64,000 bases of DNA from Megasphaera paucivorans. GTDB lineage: Bacteria; Bacillota; Negativicutes; Veillonellales; Megasphaeraceae. The notes under the pieces are model-generated. The model saw only the letters and a program-made list of their open reading frames with translations. It searched no databases and had not been told where the DNA came from. Position numbers and translations under genes: made by a program. This document shows positions 37,244 through 45,719 of the stretch, piece by piece. The stretch is taken from NCBI RefSeq assembly GCF_900103535.1, contig NZ_FNHQ01000001.1, positions 171,268 to 235,267 of the forward strand, read 5' to 3'. Every line of letters starts with the position of its first letter. Position 1 is the stretch's first letter.

Positions 37244-37724
37244 GCTCAAACAACCCTTCCGCAACAATTTCTGTATGTTTTTATTATATCATATGGGCCA
37301 CGGTCTCGCAGTATCTTTTTGACGGCTCGATCAGGTACTAGTGCAAATGTTATTACATTTTAGATTAAGCTATAAAATTATTTCCATTTATATAAGTAAA
37401 ACGGGTGTATCAAGATTTTTGTGTAAATAAATTTTAACAGCGCGTATCATACTGCTGCATCAATTCGCTTATATATTATTTTTTTATTCATACAAAATTC
37501 CCTATACCATTTTAATTATTATTCGATAATTGTTTATATATAAGTTATTTCTCAAAAGAATATTGGTCAACTGCTTAATTTACACTTAATAATAAACAAC
37601 AAAGCGACCACCAAAAATTGATTTTAAGGTAGTCATTTTGTATTTTTCAATATTTTATATCCATAATCATACGAATTAACCTTATCCTACCAATAAGAGT
37701 TTATTGATATTGTAGCACAACAAC
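37244..37724. other. Gene-free AT-rich stretch at the cargo/phage boundary
   Basis: No gene is supported. A hairpin GACCACC...GGTAGTC (about 37604-37639) followed by ATTTTG lies before the phage late-regulator gene end. I see no direct repeat shared with 30.16-30.43 kb that would mark an insertion. Confidence 0.45.
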
Positions 37725-38183
37725 TCACACCACATGAATCAGTCCCAAATCAATTGCAATCTCGATCGCATGGTTATCCGCCTTTTCTAGAATTTTGTAA
37801 TACATTGTCCGTCCCATATTCAGCTTATTACATATTCGTCGCCAATGGCTGCCTTCATACCTCATTTTTACGGCTTTGCGACTAACATCATCCAAGCCAT
37901 CATACGTAGCGTCAATTACTTTAATCCACTTTCCGGGATTATCAATCACAATTCCATTCCGAAGTGTTACAGATTTTAATTCCGTCGCTAATTTAATACC
38001 TTGCACTGCAGTAGGATCAGAAACAAAAGCCTGACTACCTGAACCATCTGTATGCCCCGCTGTACTGAGTGATTCTTCTCGCGCTTCCCGGACAGCCCGT
38101 TTAAGTACCTGTTCATGATAGAATATAAATTGTATTGTTTGTTTCTTGGGATCTTTTCGCGTCCGCTGTCCTTTTTTTATCAA
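37725..38183 (-). CDS. ArpU/RinA-like late transcription regulator
   Basis: 152 residues. The C-terminal half has a sigma-70 region 4-like helix-turn-helix (DDVSRKAVKMRYEGSHWRRI, MGRTMYYKILEKADNHAIEI), as in ArpU and RinA proteins that switch on late phage genes. It is the last gene of the early operon and would normally be followed by the terminase; here the cargo cluster lies between. It probably acts at a promoter ahead of terS. Confidence 0.75.
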   Translation of the reverse strand: MIKKGQRTRKDPKKQTIQFIFYHEQVLKRAVREAREESLSTAGHTDGSGSQAFVSDPTAVQGIKLATELKSVTLRNGIVIDNPGKWIKVIDATYDGLDDVSRKAVKMRYEGSHWRRICNKLNMGRTMYYKILEKADNHAIEIAIDLGLIHVV

Positions 38184-38197
38184 GGGATATCACTCCT

Positions 38198-38371
38198 TTA
38201 GCACACATGTTTACATTTTTCTTGTAATGGGAACCATTGCCCCTTCTTGCCACAAAATGAGCAGCTATGCTTCCTGCATGCCGTATTATGACAATCAGTA
38301 CAATTACAATCCTTACACTGTTTAGATGATCCTGTTATGGTTTTAGCACTCTTTTTTATAGTATTTTTCAT
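38198..38371 (-). CDS. Cys-rich small protein, zinc-binding
   Basis: 57 residues, GTAGGAGG upstream of ATG 38371. Nine cysteines in CKDCNCTDCHNTACRKHSC and CSFCGKKGQW patterns imply one or two structural zincs. It lies between the AAA+ and ArpU genes in the early operon. Function unknown; likely a nucleic-acid or protein-binding accessory. Confidence 0.65.
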   Translation of the reverse strand: MKNTIKKSAKTITGSSKQCKDCNCTDCHNTACRKHSCSFCGKKGQWFPLQEKCKHVC

Positions 38372-38381
38372 TAGCTGCCTC

Positions 38382-39263
38382 CTACAATAACCCGCTTAAA
38401 ATACACTGTTTATGTAATCTAACAGCCTCATGTTCTAAATCGCTGTAAGACGTACATTGTTCTATCTTTTCCTTATCAAAGGGTAACTGTATCGCTTTTC
38501 GCTTCATATACTTTTCAACATACATTTCTTTTTGCTCTATTGTCGGATCTGGGAATGAAAGCACTACATCAAACCTACGATGTACTGCACTATCCAATAA
38601 ATCATCACGATTGGTAGCTGCTACAAATACAACGTCTTCAGGCAATCGGTCTAAGCTCATTAACAGACTATTAACAATATTGTTGTAAGCTCGCCCGCTT
38701 GAGGCTGTATCATCTGTCCTTGATGTACCCAACGTATCAAATTCATCCAGAAATAAAAGCCCCTGCGAAGGAATATTCTGGATTAAATTTATCACGTTCT
38801 TTTCAGACTCCCCTAAATGCGAATCGATTAACTCATTTGTGATGGCAATATACGGTGTAATCCCTAAATATCCGGCTAAGGCAATGGCAAAACTGGTCTT
38901 ACCGTTGCCCGGCGGTCCAACTAACAACACCCTGTTACTATTTGTTAATCCCTGTTCCCGGAGTTCTTTGCGATAGGACCATTCTTTACGGATGTTTTCC
39001 AAAAACTCAATGATCGTATCGTTCAGTAATAGATTATCCATGGAAACTTCTTTATAGGTCTCACAAACAAACGGTTTTAATGCCTGCGGAAGTTCAATTA
39101 ATTTGCCGGTATTATTTTTATAAGAATCATATATGCGTTGTAACCGATACGCACCATTTGTATTTCCTAACTCACTGATCATTCGGTTAAATCCAATATC
39201 TATTTTTTGTTTATCTCCATCCACCAATGAGCAGATTAAATCAAATACCTGATCCTGTTTCAT
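38382..39263 (-). CDS. AAA+ ATPase (FtsH/Vps4-like core)
   Basis: 293 residues. Walker A VGPPGNGKTS (about 113-122), Walker B GLLFLDEFDTLG, sensor FVAATNRDDLLD and arginine finger region AVHRRFDVVLSFPDPT form a classic AAA domain. The N-terminal 90 residues are a specific helical domain. No protease is fused or adjacent, unlike two-gene ATPase-subtilase defence pairs. In the phage early operon it may remodel a replication or host complex. Confidence 0.8.
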   Translation of the reverse strand: MKQDQVFDLICSLVDGDKQKIDIGFNRMISELGNTNGAYRLQRIYDSYKNNTGKLIELPQALKPFVCETYKEVSMDNLLLNDTIIEFLENIRKEWSYRKELREQGLTNSNRVLLVGPPGNGKTSFAIALAGYLGITPYIAITNELIDSHLGESEKNVINLIQNIPSQGLLFLDEFDTLGTSRTDDTASSGRAYNNIVNSLLMSLDRLPEDVVFVAATNRDDLLDSAVHRRFDVVLSFPDPTIEQKEMYVEKYMKRKAIQLPFDKEKIEQCTSYSDLEHEAVRLHKQCILSGLL

Positions 39264-39278
39264 TTATTTACCTCTTTT

Positions 39279-39686
39279 TTATAACGGATGAATGCATTTG
39301 GAATTTCTAATAATCCCCTTATTATTTTCAATAGAACACAGCTCTTCCTCTTTTATCTTGCATCGTAAACAAAATGAACTAAGACGGATATGTTCCCATT
39401 TCCAACATCGGATCATCTGCCGTGGTCTGAATGTACCGGCTTGCTTTCTACGCCATATCTTATTCCATCCACGTTTGTGCCATTCAGCAGCCGCTCTGGA
39501 TCTAGCAATATTTAATGCACTTACACGTTCCAAACAATCATCATACTGTAAATCAGTACATGTCCGTTTATTACATTTTCTAGCAGCGAATTCACATTTA
39601 CGGCCAAACTTCTTAAAAAAATGCTTCTTGCAAATACTCCATTTATCTTTTCTAATGATATATTCATCTATGGTTTCTTTTTTCAT
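39279..39686 (-). CDS. Cys/Arg-rich early phage protein
   Basis: 135 residues from ATG 39686 (GGGAGGGG upstream). Cysteine clusters (KKHFFKKFGRKCEFAARKC, CTDLQYDDCLERV, CLRCKIKEEELCSIE) and many Arg/Trp residues suggest a zinc-dependent nucleic-acid-binding protein. It sits between RusA and the AAA+ ATPase. Family not recognised. Confidence 0.55.
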   Translation of the reverse strand: MKKETIDEYIIRKDKWSICKKHFFKKFGRKCEFAARKCNKRTCTDLQYDDCLERVSALNIARSRAAAEWHKRGWNKIWRRKQAGTFRPRQMIRCWKWEHIRLSSFCLRCKIKEEELCSIENNKGIIRNSKCIHPL

Positions 39687-39719
39687 TGTTTCCCCTCCCA
39701 CTAAATCAATAGGATACTC

Positions 39720-40148
39720 TTATGCCCGACGCATATTTTTAAGCACGTATGGATCAAGCGTATAGGCAATGCCATCCGTTGGCACAATTTCTATCCCAAT
39801 ATCTACATGAGGATTCTGCTTGTCTATCCCTGCTATCCGGCTGTCACCAAAACCAACAACCAGTCTGTCATTTGCAAGGATCGCCGCTTTTTCCAATATG
39901 TCACACGTTGCCTGTAGCAATCCTATCAAGTCCGGCCATGACTTTCGATTTGGCATATAATACAACGCTGTCATAATGACAGGGCAGTCAATTGTATTTT
40001 CTTTATGCCTGACTTTTAATTGCCATAAAGCCGATTCTTCATATGCTGCATACTGCTTACTTTGCATCAAACTATTTTTTGTCCGCCTCATACTGTTCTT
40101 TTTAGTTATCGGACGACCTGTAATTGTAAATGTATACGGTTGATTCAC
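39720..40148 (-). CDS. rusA: RusA-like Holliday junction resolvase
   Basis: 142 residues. RusA features: TFTITGRPITKKNSMRR at the N-terminus, RKSWPDLIGLLQATCDILEK with the catalytic acidic residues (the usual KPDxDN region), and DDR-like NDRLVVGFGDSR. It resolves branched DNA made by the annealing protein during replication or before packaging. A frameshifted, truncated copy lies at 61056-61378. Confidence 0.85.
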   Translation of the reverse strand: MNQPYTFTITGRPITKKNSMRRTKNSLMQSKQYAAYEESALWQLKVRHKENTIDCPVIMTALYYMPNRKSWPDLIGLLQATCDILEKAAILANDRLVVGFGDSRIAGIDKQNPHVDIGIEIVPTDGIAYTLDPYVLKNMRRA

Positions 40149-40227
40149 TTTCTAATTACTCCTTTAACTGTTATTTATATATACAAAAATTTACTAACTA
40201 TCTACTTTTCTTTTAAATATTTTGTAC

Positions 40228-40370
40228 TATAATGGAGCCAAGCAGAGTTCCATTCATGCAAAAACTTCCAAATTATGACAAATCAAAAGTTCCACACCTG
40301 CTAATCTTCCAATGAAACTCTGCTGTAAGACAAGATATGTGAAGACAAACCACGTATCTTGTCTTTTATT
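40228..40370 (+). ncRNA. Candidate small RNA, copy 1 (about 130 nt)
   Basis: Antisense-oriented to the early operon, in the 247-bp gap between rusA and the next gene. A -10 box TATAAT is at 40228-40233. The putative transcript begins near 40240 with AGCAGAGTT, which pairs with AACTCTGCT (40316-40324), closing an arm of about 85 nt; a further CATT/AATG extends it. It ends at a 15-bp intrinsic terminator (AAGACAAGATATGTG... CACGTATCTTGTCTT, then TTATTT). No ORF or ribosome site is present. A second copy at 61483-61630 keeps -10 box, closing stem and terminator. Confidence 0.65.
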
Positions 40371-40395
40371 TATGTTGATGATGTATTCATCCGTT

Positions 40396-40638
40396 CTATT
40401 TAACCCCATTATTTTCACCATCCATTGGCATAGTCCATGTTCTTTTCCCCTCTGCAATAGCCTGATATATAGCATCCCGTACTTTTTCTGGATCTTTGTA
40501 TTTTCCAAGCATATCAAACAGGTAATCATGTTCTAATGAATCATATCCGCAATAAGAAAATATCTCATTATTATGAATTTCAACCGCTATGCTCTTATCC
40601 AGATTTACAATGTTTCCATCTTGTGTTAAAATCCACAT
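40396..40638 (-). CDS. Small early phage protein
   Basis: 80 residues (MWILTQDGNIVNLDKSIAVE...). It has a regular fold-like composition with FDMLGKYKDPEKVRDAIYQA helix, as seen in short phage early proteins of unknown function. Its start overlaps the end of the Lar-like gene by 44 bp. It is absent from the second prophage, where a deletion removed this segment. Confidence 0.6.
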   Translation of the reverse strand: MWILTQDGNIVNLDKSIAVEIHNNEIFSYCGYDSLEHDYLFDMLGKYKDPEKVRDAIYQAIAEGKRTWTMPMDGENNGVK

Positions 40639-40828
40639 TTCCCTTCACCTTCCTAGCAATATCATCATCGTTAAATAAATTTACTGCCCCGTCCTTTGTG
40701 GTAGACCATCCGCCGGTACGTCCGCAGTGGTGACATACCAGACGATATATCGTAATGCCGTTGCTACTATTTACTTCTAAACAGGCACTATACCCACATT
40801 TACAACTCGTTTTCTTTGTAGTTTTCAT
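40595..40828 (-). CDS. Lar-like zinc-ribbon protein
   Basis: 77 residues. CKCGYSACLEV and LVCHHCGRTGGWSTT form a four-cysteine zinc ribbon followed by a VNLFNDD-type end, the pattern of Lar (restriction alleviation) family phage proteins. Lar relieves type I restriction in the original system; the role here is only inferred. The 5' half is preserved in the second prophage (61645-61738). Confidence 0.65.
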   Translation of the reverse strand: MKTTKKTSCKCGYSACLEVNSSNGITIYRLVCHHCGRTGGWSTTKDGAVNLFNDDDIARKVKGNVDFNTRWKHCKSG

Positions 40829-40852
40829 AATTATTTATGAGTACCACCTTTA

Positions 40853-41251
40853 CTAAAATGGGATTTCTTCTTCATTTACATCAGACCCGTAGTGATCAAA
40901 ACTACTGTCATTTTTTTGTATTTTTTCATCATTCGTTATATTTCGGCTGACATAATCTGCAATAATTTCAGTTACGTAGCGTTTTGTACCATCTTTCGCC
41001 TCATAGGATCGGGTACTGATTCTACCTTTTACTAATACGTTGTCACCCTTAGTCAACATATTCCCCACCGATTCAGCAAGCTTGCCCCAACATACCACAT
41101 TCAGCCAATCCGTTATTTCTGTCCCTTCCCCATTGGATTTCACGTAGTTTGATGCAGCAGCCACACTAAAGCTTGCCACGGCTTTGCCGTTTGCCGTAAA
41201 CCGCAGTTCAGGATCTCGTCCCAGATTTCCGCTTATAATTGCTGTATTCAT
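40853..41251 (-). CDS. ssb: Single-stranded DNA-binding protein
   Basis: 132 residues. OB fold with MNTAIISGNLGRDPELRFTA, ASNYVKSNGEGTEITDWLNV and VKGRISTRSYEAKDGTKRYV, ending in the acidic EEEIPF tip that recruits partner proteins. It protects and organises ssDNA for annealing and replication. An almost identical gene is at 61756-62154. Confidence 0.92.
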   Translation of the reverse strand: MNTAIISGNLGRDPELRFTANGKAVASFSVAAASNYVKSNGEGTEITDWLNVVCWGKLAESVGNMLTKGDNVLVKGRISTRSYEAKDGTKRYVTEIIADYVSRNITNDEKIQKNDSSFDHYGSDVNEEEIPF

Positions 41252-41295
41252 ACATAGTCCTCCTTAAAAATCTCCTATCATCGAAAATTCGCAAT

Positions 41296-41610
41296 TCATT
41301 CATGGTGAACGCTTTCGCCTTCGATTTCCGCCACAATACAGCCAGTAAACTGATCTATGTCCAATACTGCCTTCTGCGTTACAAGCGTACCTGTCATTCC
41401 CTGCCAGTTCACGTACTGTACTTGATTATTGTCATAGGCAAAGGCGATTTCAGTATAGTTATCACGCAGCATCTTTTCTGTCAGTTCCGGGAAACATCGT
41501 TTTGCATATTCCACTACTTCCGGACGCATTTGCATTTCTTTCCGGAATGTACCCGTCTTAATGCTGTTAAAAATATTTTTTATACGGTCTGGCAATTCTC
41601 TGTTAGTCAT
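41296..41610 (-). CDS. Early phage protein of unknown function
   Basis: 104 residues from ATG 41610 (GGAGG 8 nt upstream), overlapping the previous gene by 8 bp. Begins TNRELPDRIKNIFNSIKTGT and ends with a beta segment (LDIDQFTGCIVAEIEGESVH). A broken copy with a stop codon lies at 62194-62420. Function unknown; genetic context is replication. Confidence 0.6.
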   Translation of the reverse strand: MTNRELPDRIKNIFNSIKTGTFRKEMQMRPEVVEYAKRCFPELTEKMLRDNYTEIAFAYDNNQVQYVNWQGMTGTLVTQKAVLDIDQFTGCIVAEIEGESVHHE

Positions 41611-42157
41611 CCTCATGACCTCCCATACATTCACCAATTCGCTGTAATTTAGATTCTTTTGTTGCCGATATCGGAATTTCATATACTCCCAGTTTTCTAT
41701 CAAGAGCATTTTCGCTATGCCGGGTACACGCAATTTTATAGGTATCTCGAAATTGAGCCCTGTATGTACTGCTTTGCCGTGTTTCCATCATGCAGAGATT
41801 CCGCCACCCCATGCTTTTCACTGTTTCCGCTATTTCAGGAGTAGAGAATTTCGGAGCTTGATAAACAAAGCAAATTCTGACTTGCTCCATCACTTCTTCC
41901 CAAGCTTCGTTCATATCTTTTTGTCTGGTCCCGTTAACCTTGGTGATCATCTTTTCAGCCGTTTCCCGTATTTCTGCTACCGTGGGAAGAAATTTCGATG
42001 TACATATCAGTTTCTTAATTGCCTTATCCAGAACAACGGGATGAATATCTCGTAACATATCTGCATAAAACTTCATTTGTGATTTTGAAAGGCTGTCCCG
42101 ATAAGCAAGCTGTAATCCTGATAAAGCCTTCACTACCTGCTGATCCCTAGTTTCCAT
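41603..42157 (-). CDS. Helicase-loader/inhibitor-like replication protein
   Basis: 184 residues, ATG 42157 with GGGAG. The N-terminus (VVKALSGLQLAYRDSLSKSQ, KFYADMLRDIHPVVLDKAIK, LPTVAEIRETAE) resembles the G39P/Gp40-type helicase loader N-domain that interacts with DnaB-like helicases. It overlaps the initiator gene by 11 bp. A dedicated phage helicase is not encoded in the window, so the host DnaB is the probable partner. Confidence 0.65.
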   Translation of the reverse strand: METRDQQVVKALSGLQLAYRDSLSKSQMKFYADMLRDIHPVVLDKAIKKLICTSKFLPTVAEIRETAEKMITKVNGTRQKDMNEAWEEVMEQVRICFVYQAPKFSTPEIAETVKSMGWRNLCMMETRQSSTYRAQFRDTYKIACTRHSENALDRKLGVYEIPISATKESKLQRIGECMGGHEDD

Positions 42158-43010
42158 TTTGTTCTCCCATCTCGTCATACAGTTCATTGACAACATCGAT
42201 AGCAGCTTGTTTGCTGTCTTCTTTTCCTGTACTTACTTGATTCAAATATCCTTCAAATTTATTACTAAAGAGTGTTTCTGGACGGAGATACTTACTCATT
42301 TTGCAGTCTCCGGCCCAGTCAGCAACTTTCTTATCAATGACAAACTTAAAATCGCTGACAGCAAACCCTTCTTTCATTCTGGATCGTATTAATTTCACTG
42401 TCAGAGGGGTATTCGGTTTATACCGTGTTCCGACCTTATCATTCAAATAATCGATAATCTCAGTTATTTCACCGTGATGGTTTTCTATACCGCAAACTTC
42501 TTCAACCTGTTCAATTACCTTTGATTTTGATGAATCCGGTGTATCACACTCGCCCTTTATATATATATTATTTTTATTATTAGTTATATTAGTATTTTGT
42601 ATATTAGTATTTTGTTGTGTGCGATTTTCCAACGTAGGTTTTTCCACGATTGGATTTTCCAACGTAGGTTTTTCGGACATAGGTGCCTGCGTCTGATTTT
42701 CCAATATAGGCTGTTCCGGTTCTTCTCTGATAATATATTCGGTTCCATCCAGACGGCCCTTGTCATCTCTAGCCCGTTCCATAACAAGATATCCACATTC
42801 TTTCAGTTCGTTTAGAGCTGTTCGAATGCTGTTTTTCCCGTCTTTAGAACAATACGCCAACCCTTCTATGGAATAATCCCAATCAGGCGGTAAACTAAGC
42901 ATAAAAGCCAATAATCCTTTCGCTTTAAAAGATAAGCGTTTATCCTGCAATAGTTTATTGGATAATATTGTAAAATTTTTTACTTTTTCAACTCTTATTT
43001 TTGTCGACAT
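42147..43010 (-). CDS. Replication initiator, winged helix + DnaD-like C-terminal domain
   Basis: 287 residues. N-terminal winged helix (LSFKAKGLLAFMLSLPPDWD, LKECGYLVMERARDDKGR). A Pro/Asn/Thr-rich linker has repeats of EKPTLENPIVEKPTLENRTQ. The C-terminal conserved phage replisome domain (VADWAGDCKMSKYLRPETLF, SNKFEGYLNQ) is diagnostic. It opens the origin and recruits the helicase loader encoded next. The origin itself may lie in the AT-rich linker region around 42540-42640. Confidence 0.85.
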   Translation of the reverse strand: MSTKIRVEKVKNFTILSNKLLQDKRLSFKAKGLLAFMLSLPPDWDYSIEGLAYCSKDGKNSIRTALNELKECGYLVMERARDDKGRLDGTEYIIREEPEQPILENQTQAPMSEKPTLENPIVEKPTLENRTQQNTNIQNTNITNNKNNIYIKGECDTPDSSKSKVIEQVEEVCGIENHHGEITEIIDYLNDKVGTRYKPNTPLTVKLIRSRMKEGFAVSDFKFVIDKKVADWAGDCKMSKYLRPETLFSNKFEGYLNQVSTGKEDSKQAAIDVVNELYDEMGEQNGN

Positions 43011-43013
43011 ATA

Positions 43014-43289
43014 TTACCTCCGGCCGTGCCAGCGTTCTCCATACAATTTAGTTAGATAGTCACGACAAATTTTTCTTATTTTAGCGACCGCCCCAAAATG
43101 CCGCTGTTGATGACAGGCATAGCAAAGCGTTACACCTTCTTCGATACAATCATTTTTAAGACCGCTGCGTTCATGATGGAATTTAATGCCATTCGGGACA
43201 TATACTCCGCAGACAATGCACTGATGATGATCTCTATCGTGGATATCATTGTTCAGTTTTCTTAGCTTTTTCCCGCTGAGTCTCATCAT
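43014..43289 (-). CDS. HNH endonuclease
   Basis: 91 residues from ATG 43289 (one codon later is also possible). HQCIVCGVYVP, IKFHHERSGLKN and VTLCYACHQQRHFG make the HNH/zinc core. It overlaps the previous gene by 44 bp. Located in the replication module, not next to terminase, so recombination or nicking is a more likely role than packaging. Confidence 0.8.
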   Translation of the reverse strand: MMRLSGKKLRKLNNDIHDRDHHQCIVCGVYVPNGIKFHHERSGLKNDCIEEGVTLCYACHQQRHFGAVAKIRKICRDYLTKLYGERWHGRR

Positions 43290-43824
43290 GCTCGCCCCAT
43301 TCCTGCAATAAGCCATCAACATATTCCCGTGGTTCGGTTGCTACGCCTAACCGCTGCGCTTCATCAAGCAAGCAATTAATTAACCTTGTCATTTCTTCTA
43401 CGGTATAGGTACTGCTTCCGTGATACATGGCAACAATGGTATATCCCTTTGTGTTTTTGCAGGGGCCTAAAACTTCACTTACCCACCCCAAGCCTTTGCT
43501 TCCCCATCTCCGGCACCATTCATCTACAACATCATCCCGCACCGGTACCGGAACAAAATGGCCGCAATCTTTAATACAGGCACGATATACATCTTCTTTG
43601 CTGTGATAGCTGCCGTCCTGCGATAACTTTTCAGCGATCCGCTGCGTTAACACCCAACAATACGCATTCGCCTGTAAGGATCTTTTCCGATAGGGTTTCT
43701 TGATTTCAATGCTGTATTTTTTCTTTCCGTCAAACTTGTTTATCTCTTCAGATTTAGGTGCCGTAATAACAAGGGCCGTTCCTAATGCCCCTGTTATCGT
43801 CTGCACTGTTGCTGTAAATTTCAT
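43246..43824 (-). CDS. NinB-like recombination-module protein
   Basis: 192 residues. Segments RSLQANAYCWVLTQRIAEKL and YTVEEMTRLINCLLDEAQRL, GVAT, resemble the NinB/Orf family and similar phage proteins that bind ssDNA with SSB. It abuts the annealing protein gene (shared base at 43824). Evidence is pattern-based; a plain hypothetical is the alternative. Confidence 0.5.
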   Translation of the reverse strand: MKFTATVQTITGALGTALVITAPKSEEINKFDGKKKYSIEIKKPYRKRSLQANAYCWVLTQRIAEKLSQDGSYHSKEDVYRACIKDCGHFVPVPVRDDVVDEWCRRWGSKGLGWVSEVLGPCKNTKGYTIVAMYHGSSTYTVEEMTRLINCLLDEAQRLGVATEPREYVDGLLQEWGEHDETQREKAKKTEQ

Positions 43825-44687
43825 TACCTATTCACTGCCTCTTTATCCTCGGCTTCCGCCATAGCCGTATCGAGAATAAAATCAATATTTTCATACATTT
43901 CTTTTGCCTGTTCAAAGGTTAATTTATTAATGCTGTTAACTCCGTATTCTTCTTGTATAATCGATGGCAGCCTGTTTGCCATTTCTTTTACATTCGCGGC
44001 CTTCACAATTTCAATCAGGTAATGATTCCGCATTTTTATATCATTGGCAGCATTCGAGGTTACATCATTCGTCTGTTTTTCAGCCTGAGCCCCGCTGCTT
44101 TGCGTTTTATTTTCTTTTCCTATACTTTTATCATCGTTTTGCTTCGGTACCGTTACAGCCGACTTCACGGGTGATTGTAATGAATACCTGCTTTTCCCTT
44201 TGCTGTCTACAATGCTAAGTTCCGTAAATTTCCGGAGTGTTTCATCATACTGAATGCTTTTTACGTAGAATTTCGCATAGGAGGTCGTCTTTCCATTACT
44301 CCGTGGCACTATTTCCGTCTTATCCAGTAAGATAAAGATAGGCGGAACATCATATAATTCTCTGCCGATTCCCCAACAGGTACCCGCACGCTTAAATGCA
44401 TCGCTTGCCTGTCCTTTTTCTGCTTCTGTCTGTGAAGGAACGCCGACATCCTGTTTAGATATCCACGCTTTTTTGCTCTCGTCCCACACTGCTATAGTAC
44501 AGAACAGATTGTTATTTACCACTTGGTGCTCCCGCTGCCAATTCATCGGCCCGAATACTTCATCTAAAACCCGCATATCTACACGGGCGTTCTTATACAG
44601 TAAAACCAACGCTTTATTATTCTTGGTAATCATTTGTATCCGACATTCAATGTCATTTGCCGTTAAAAGCGGTATTTTTTTATCCAT
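43824..44687 (-). CDS. Rad52/Sak-like single-strand annealing protein
   Basis: 287 residues from ATG 44687. N-terminal Rad52-type fold: LVLLYKNARVDMRVLDEVFG, PMNWQREHQVVNNNLFCTIA, DVGVPSQTEAEKGQASDAFK, RAGTCWGIGRELYD. The second half is a polar linker and a short C-terminal helical domain. It anneals complementary ssDNA during phage recombination, with SSB and RusA from the same operon. Confidence 0.8.
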   Translation of the reverse strand: MDKKIPLLTANDIECRIQMITKNNKALVLLYKNARVDMRVLDEVFGPMNWQREHQVVNNNLFCTIAVWDESKKAWISKQDVGVPSQTEAEKGQASDAFKRAGTCWGIGRELYDVPPIFILLDKTEIVPRSNGKTTSYAKFYVKSIQYDETLRKFTELSIVDSKGKSRYSLQSPVKSAVTVPKQNDDKSIGKENKTQSSGAQAEKQTNDVTSNAANDIKMRNHYLIEIVKAANVKEMANRLPSIIQEEYGVNSINKLTFEQAKEMYENIDFILDTAMAEAEDKEAVNR

Positions 44688-44699
44688 ATTTCCCACCTC

Positions 44700-45704
44700 T
44701 TACTCTTCAAGCGTTACGTCATACACCCGGTCAAACCCATCAATCATTTGACAAATGAGTTGATCCTCTCTTTCTGAAACGTGGACTCCGTATATTTTAA
44801 TGACCATGGTTTTACATACAGGCAGCGCGTCTTCATTTTCAATTGGGGAATTGTCCTTTTGTATGACTTCCTGCGGTTCTTTTTGATTGATGGTTTCCTG
44901 TTCTGCCTCTAATGCCCGATGCCATTCTTGTTCCTGCGCTAATTTTTCTTGTTCGGCACGTTCAATGGCTTGCTGTTCTATCTCATGCAATGTCTGCGCC
45001 TTGCCATATATCAACTGCTTTAACTCGGTTATTGTCCGTTCGCTTAAAGATGATTCAGGAATAACATCACTCAATTTCATGGAAGTACTTAATCTGTATT
45101 TTTCATTTGCCATGCTGACCCATTCATTGGCCATTTCAAGCCGTTCTTCCAATAATTTTTTTCTGTCGTCATCGGCTTTTTGTAATTCCATTAATCTGCT
45201 GATTTCCCGATCAATGCCAATCGTTGTTTCGCTGTACTTGGAAGTCTTGTTATACCAACGGGTATCACTAACAAACTGTTCTAAATAGGTTTGACGCAAA
45301 CCAGCAGCCGCTGCCTTATTTGTTATTTCGTCTGCGATTTGCTCGGACAAAACCGCTTGTCTGTGTTCTTCATACCTATTAAGCTGCTCACGCAACGGCA
45401 CTTCCACTTCAGAAACAACCTGAAGTAACTCTTTTACCTGTAATTCCAAGGTATTGACCGGCTCTTTTAATTTGTGTTTTGCTTTAGTTTGAAATTTAGT
45501 AATCGCAGTACGCAGGGAAACTACTTCCCGCAGCGCTTTCGACATATCCTCTTCATTTTCATCGGTAACCACTAATCCATGATATTTTTCTGTTACGGCT
45601 ACCAAATAATTTTTGACCTGCTCGTGATTCCAATCAAAGACTAAATCCGCTTTCATTAGTTTAGGTTCTATTGGCACGAGTGTTGGCAATGCGTTTACGG
45701 CCAT
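44700..45704 (-). CDS. DUF1351-like coiled-coil protein
   Basis: 334 residues, ATG 45704 with AGAGG. Residues 30-280 are mostly helical with coiled coil (FQTKAKHKLKEPVNTLELQV, EQLNRYEEHRQAVLSEQIAD), as in the DUF1351 proteins found beside phage annealing proteins. The C-terminus is acidic with VIKIYGVHVSEREDQLICQM. Role in recombination is inferred from neighbours. Confidence 0.7.
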   Translation of the reverse strand: MAVNALPTLVPIEPKLMKADLVFDWNHEQVKNYLVAVTEKYHGLVVTDENEEDMSKALREVVSLRTAITKFQTKAKHKLKEPVNTLELQVKELLQVVSEVEVPLREQLNRYEEHRQAVLSEQIADEITNKAAAAGLRQTYLEQFVSDTRWYNKTSKYSETTIGIDREISRLMELQKADDDRKKLLEERLEMANEWVSMANEKYRLSTSMKLSDVIPESSLSERTITELKQLIYGKAQTLHEIEQQAIERAEQEKLAQEQEWHRALEAEQETINQKEPQEVIQKDNSPIENEDALPVCKTMVIKIYGVHVSEREDQLICQMIDGFDRVYDVTLEE

Positions 45705-45719
45705 ACTGATCATCCTCTC

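Noticed and set aside
38382-39263. AAA+ ATPase as half of an ATPase-protease defence pair
   Set aside because: No subtilisin-like or other protease gene is adjacent; neighbours are replication genes.
40254-40529. Open frame of 91 codons across the small RNA region
   Set aside because: It overlaps the well-formed 80-residue protein gene and the structured RNA; no ribosome site and no protein-like pattern.
42600-42720. Repeated TTTTCCAACGTAGGTTTTTCC units that look like a short repeat array
   Set aside because: They encode the PTLEN/EKPTLEN linker repeats of the replication initiator in frame; there are no spacers and no cas genes, so not CRISPR.
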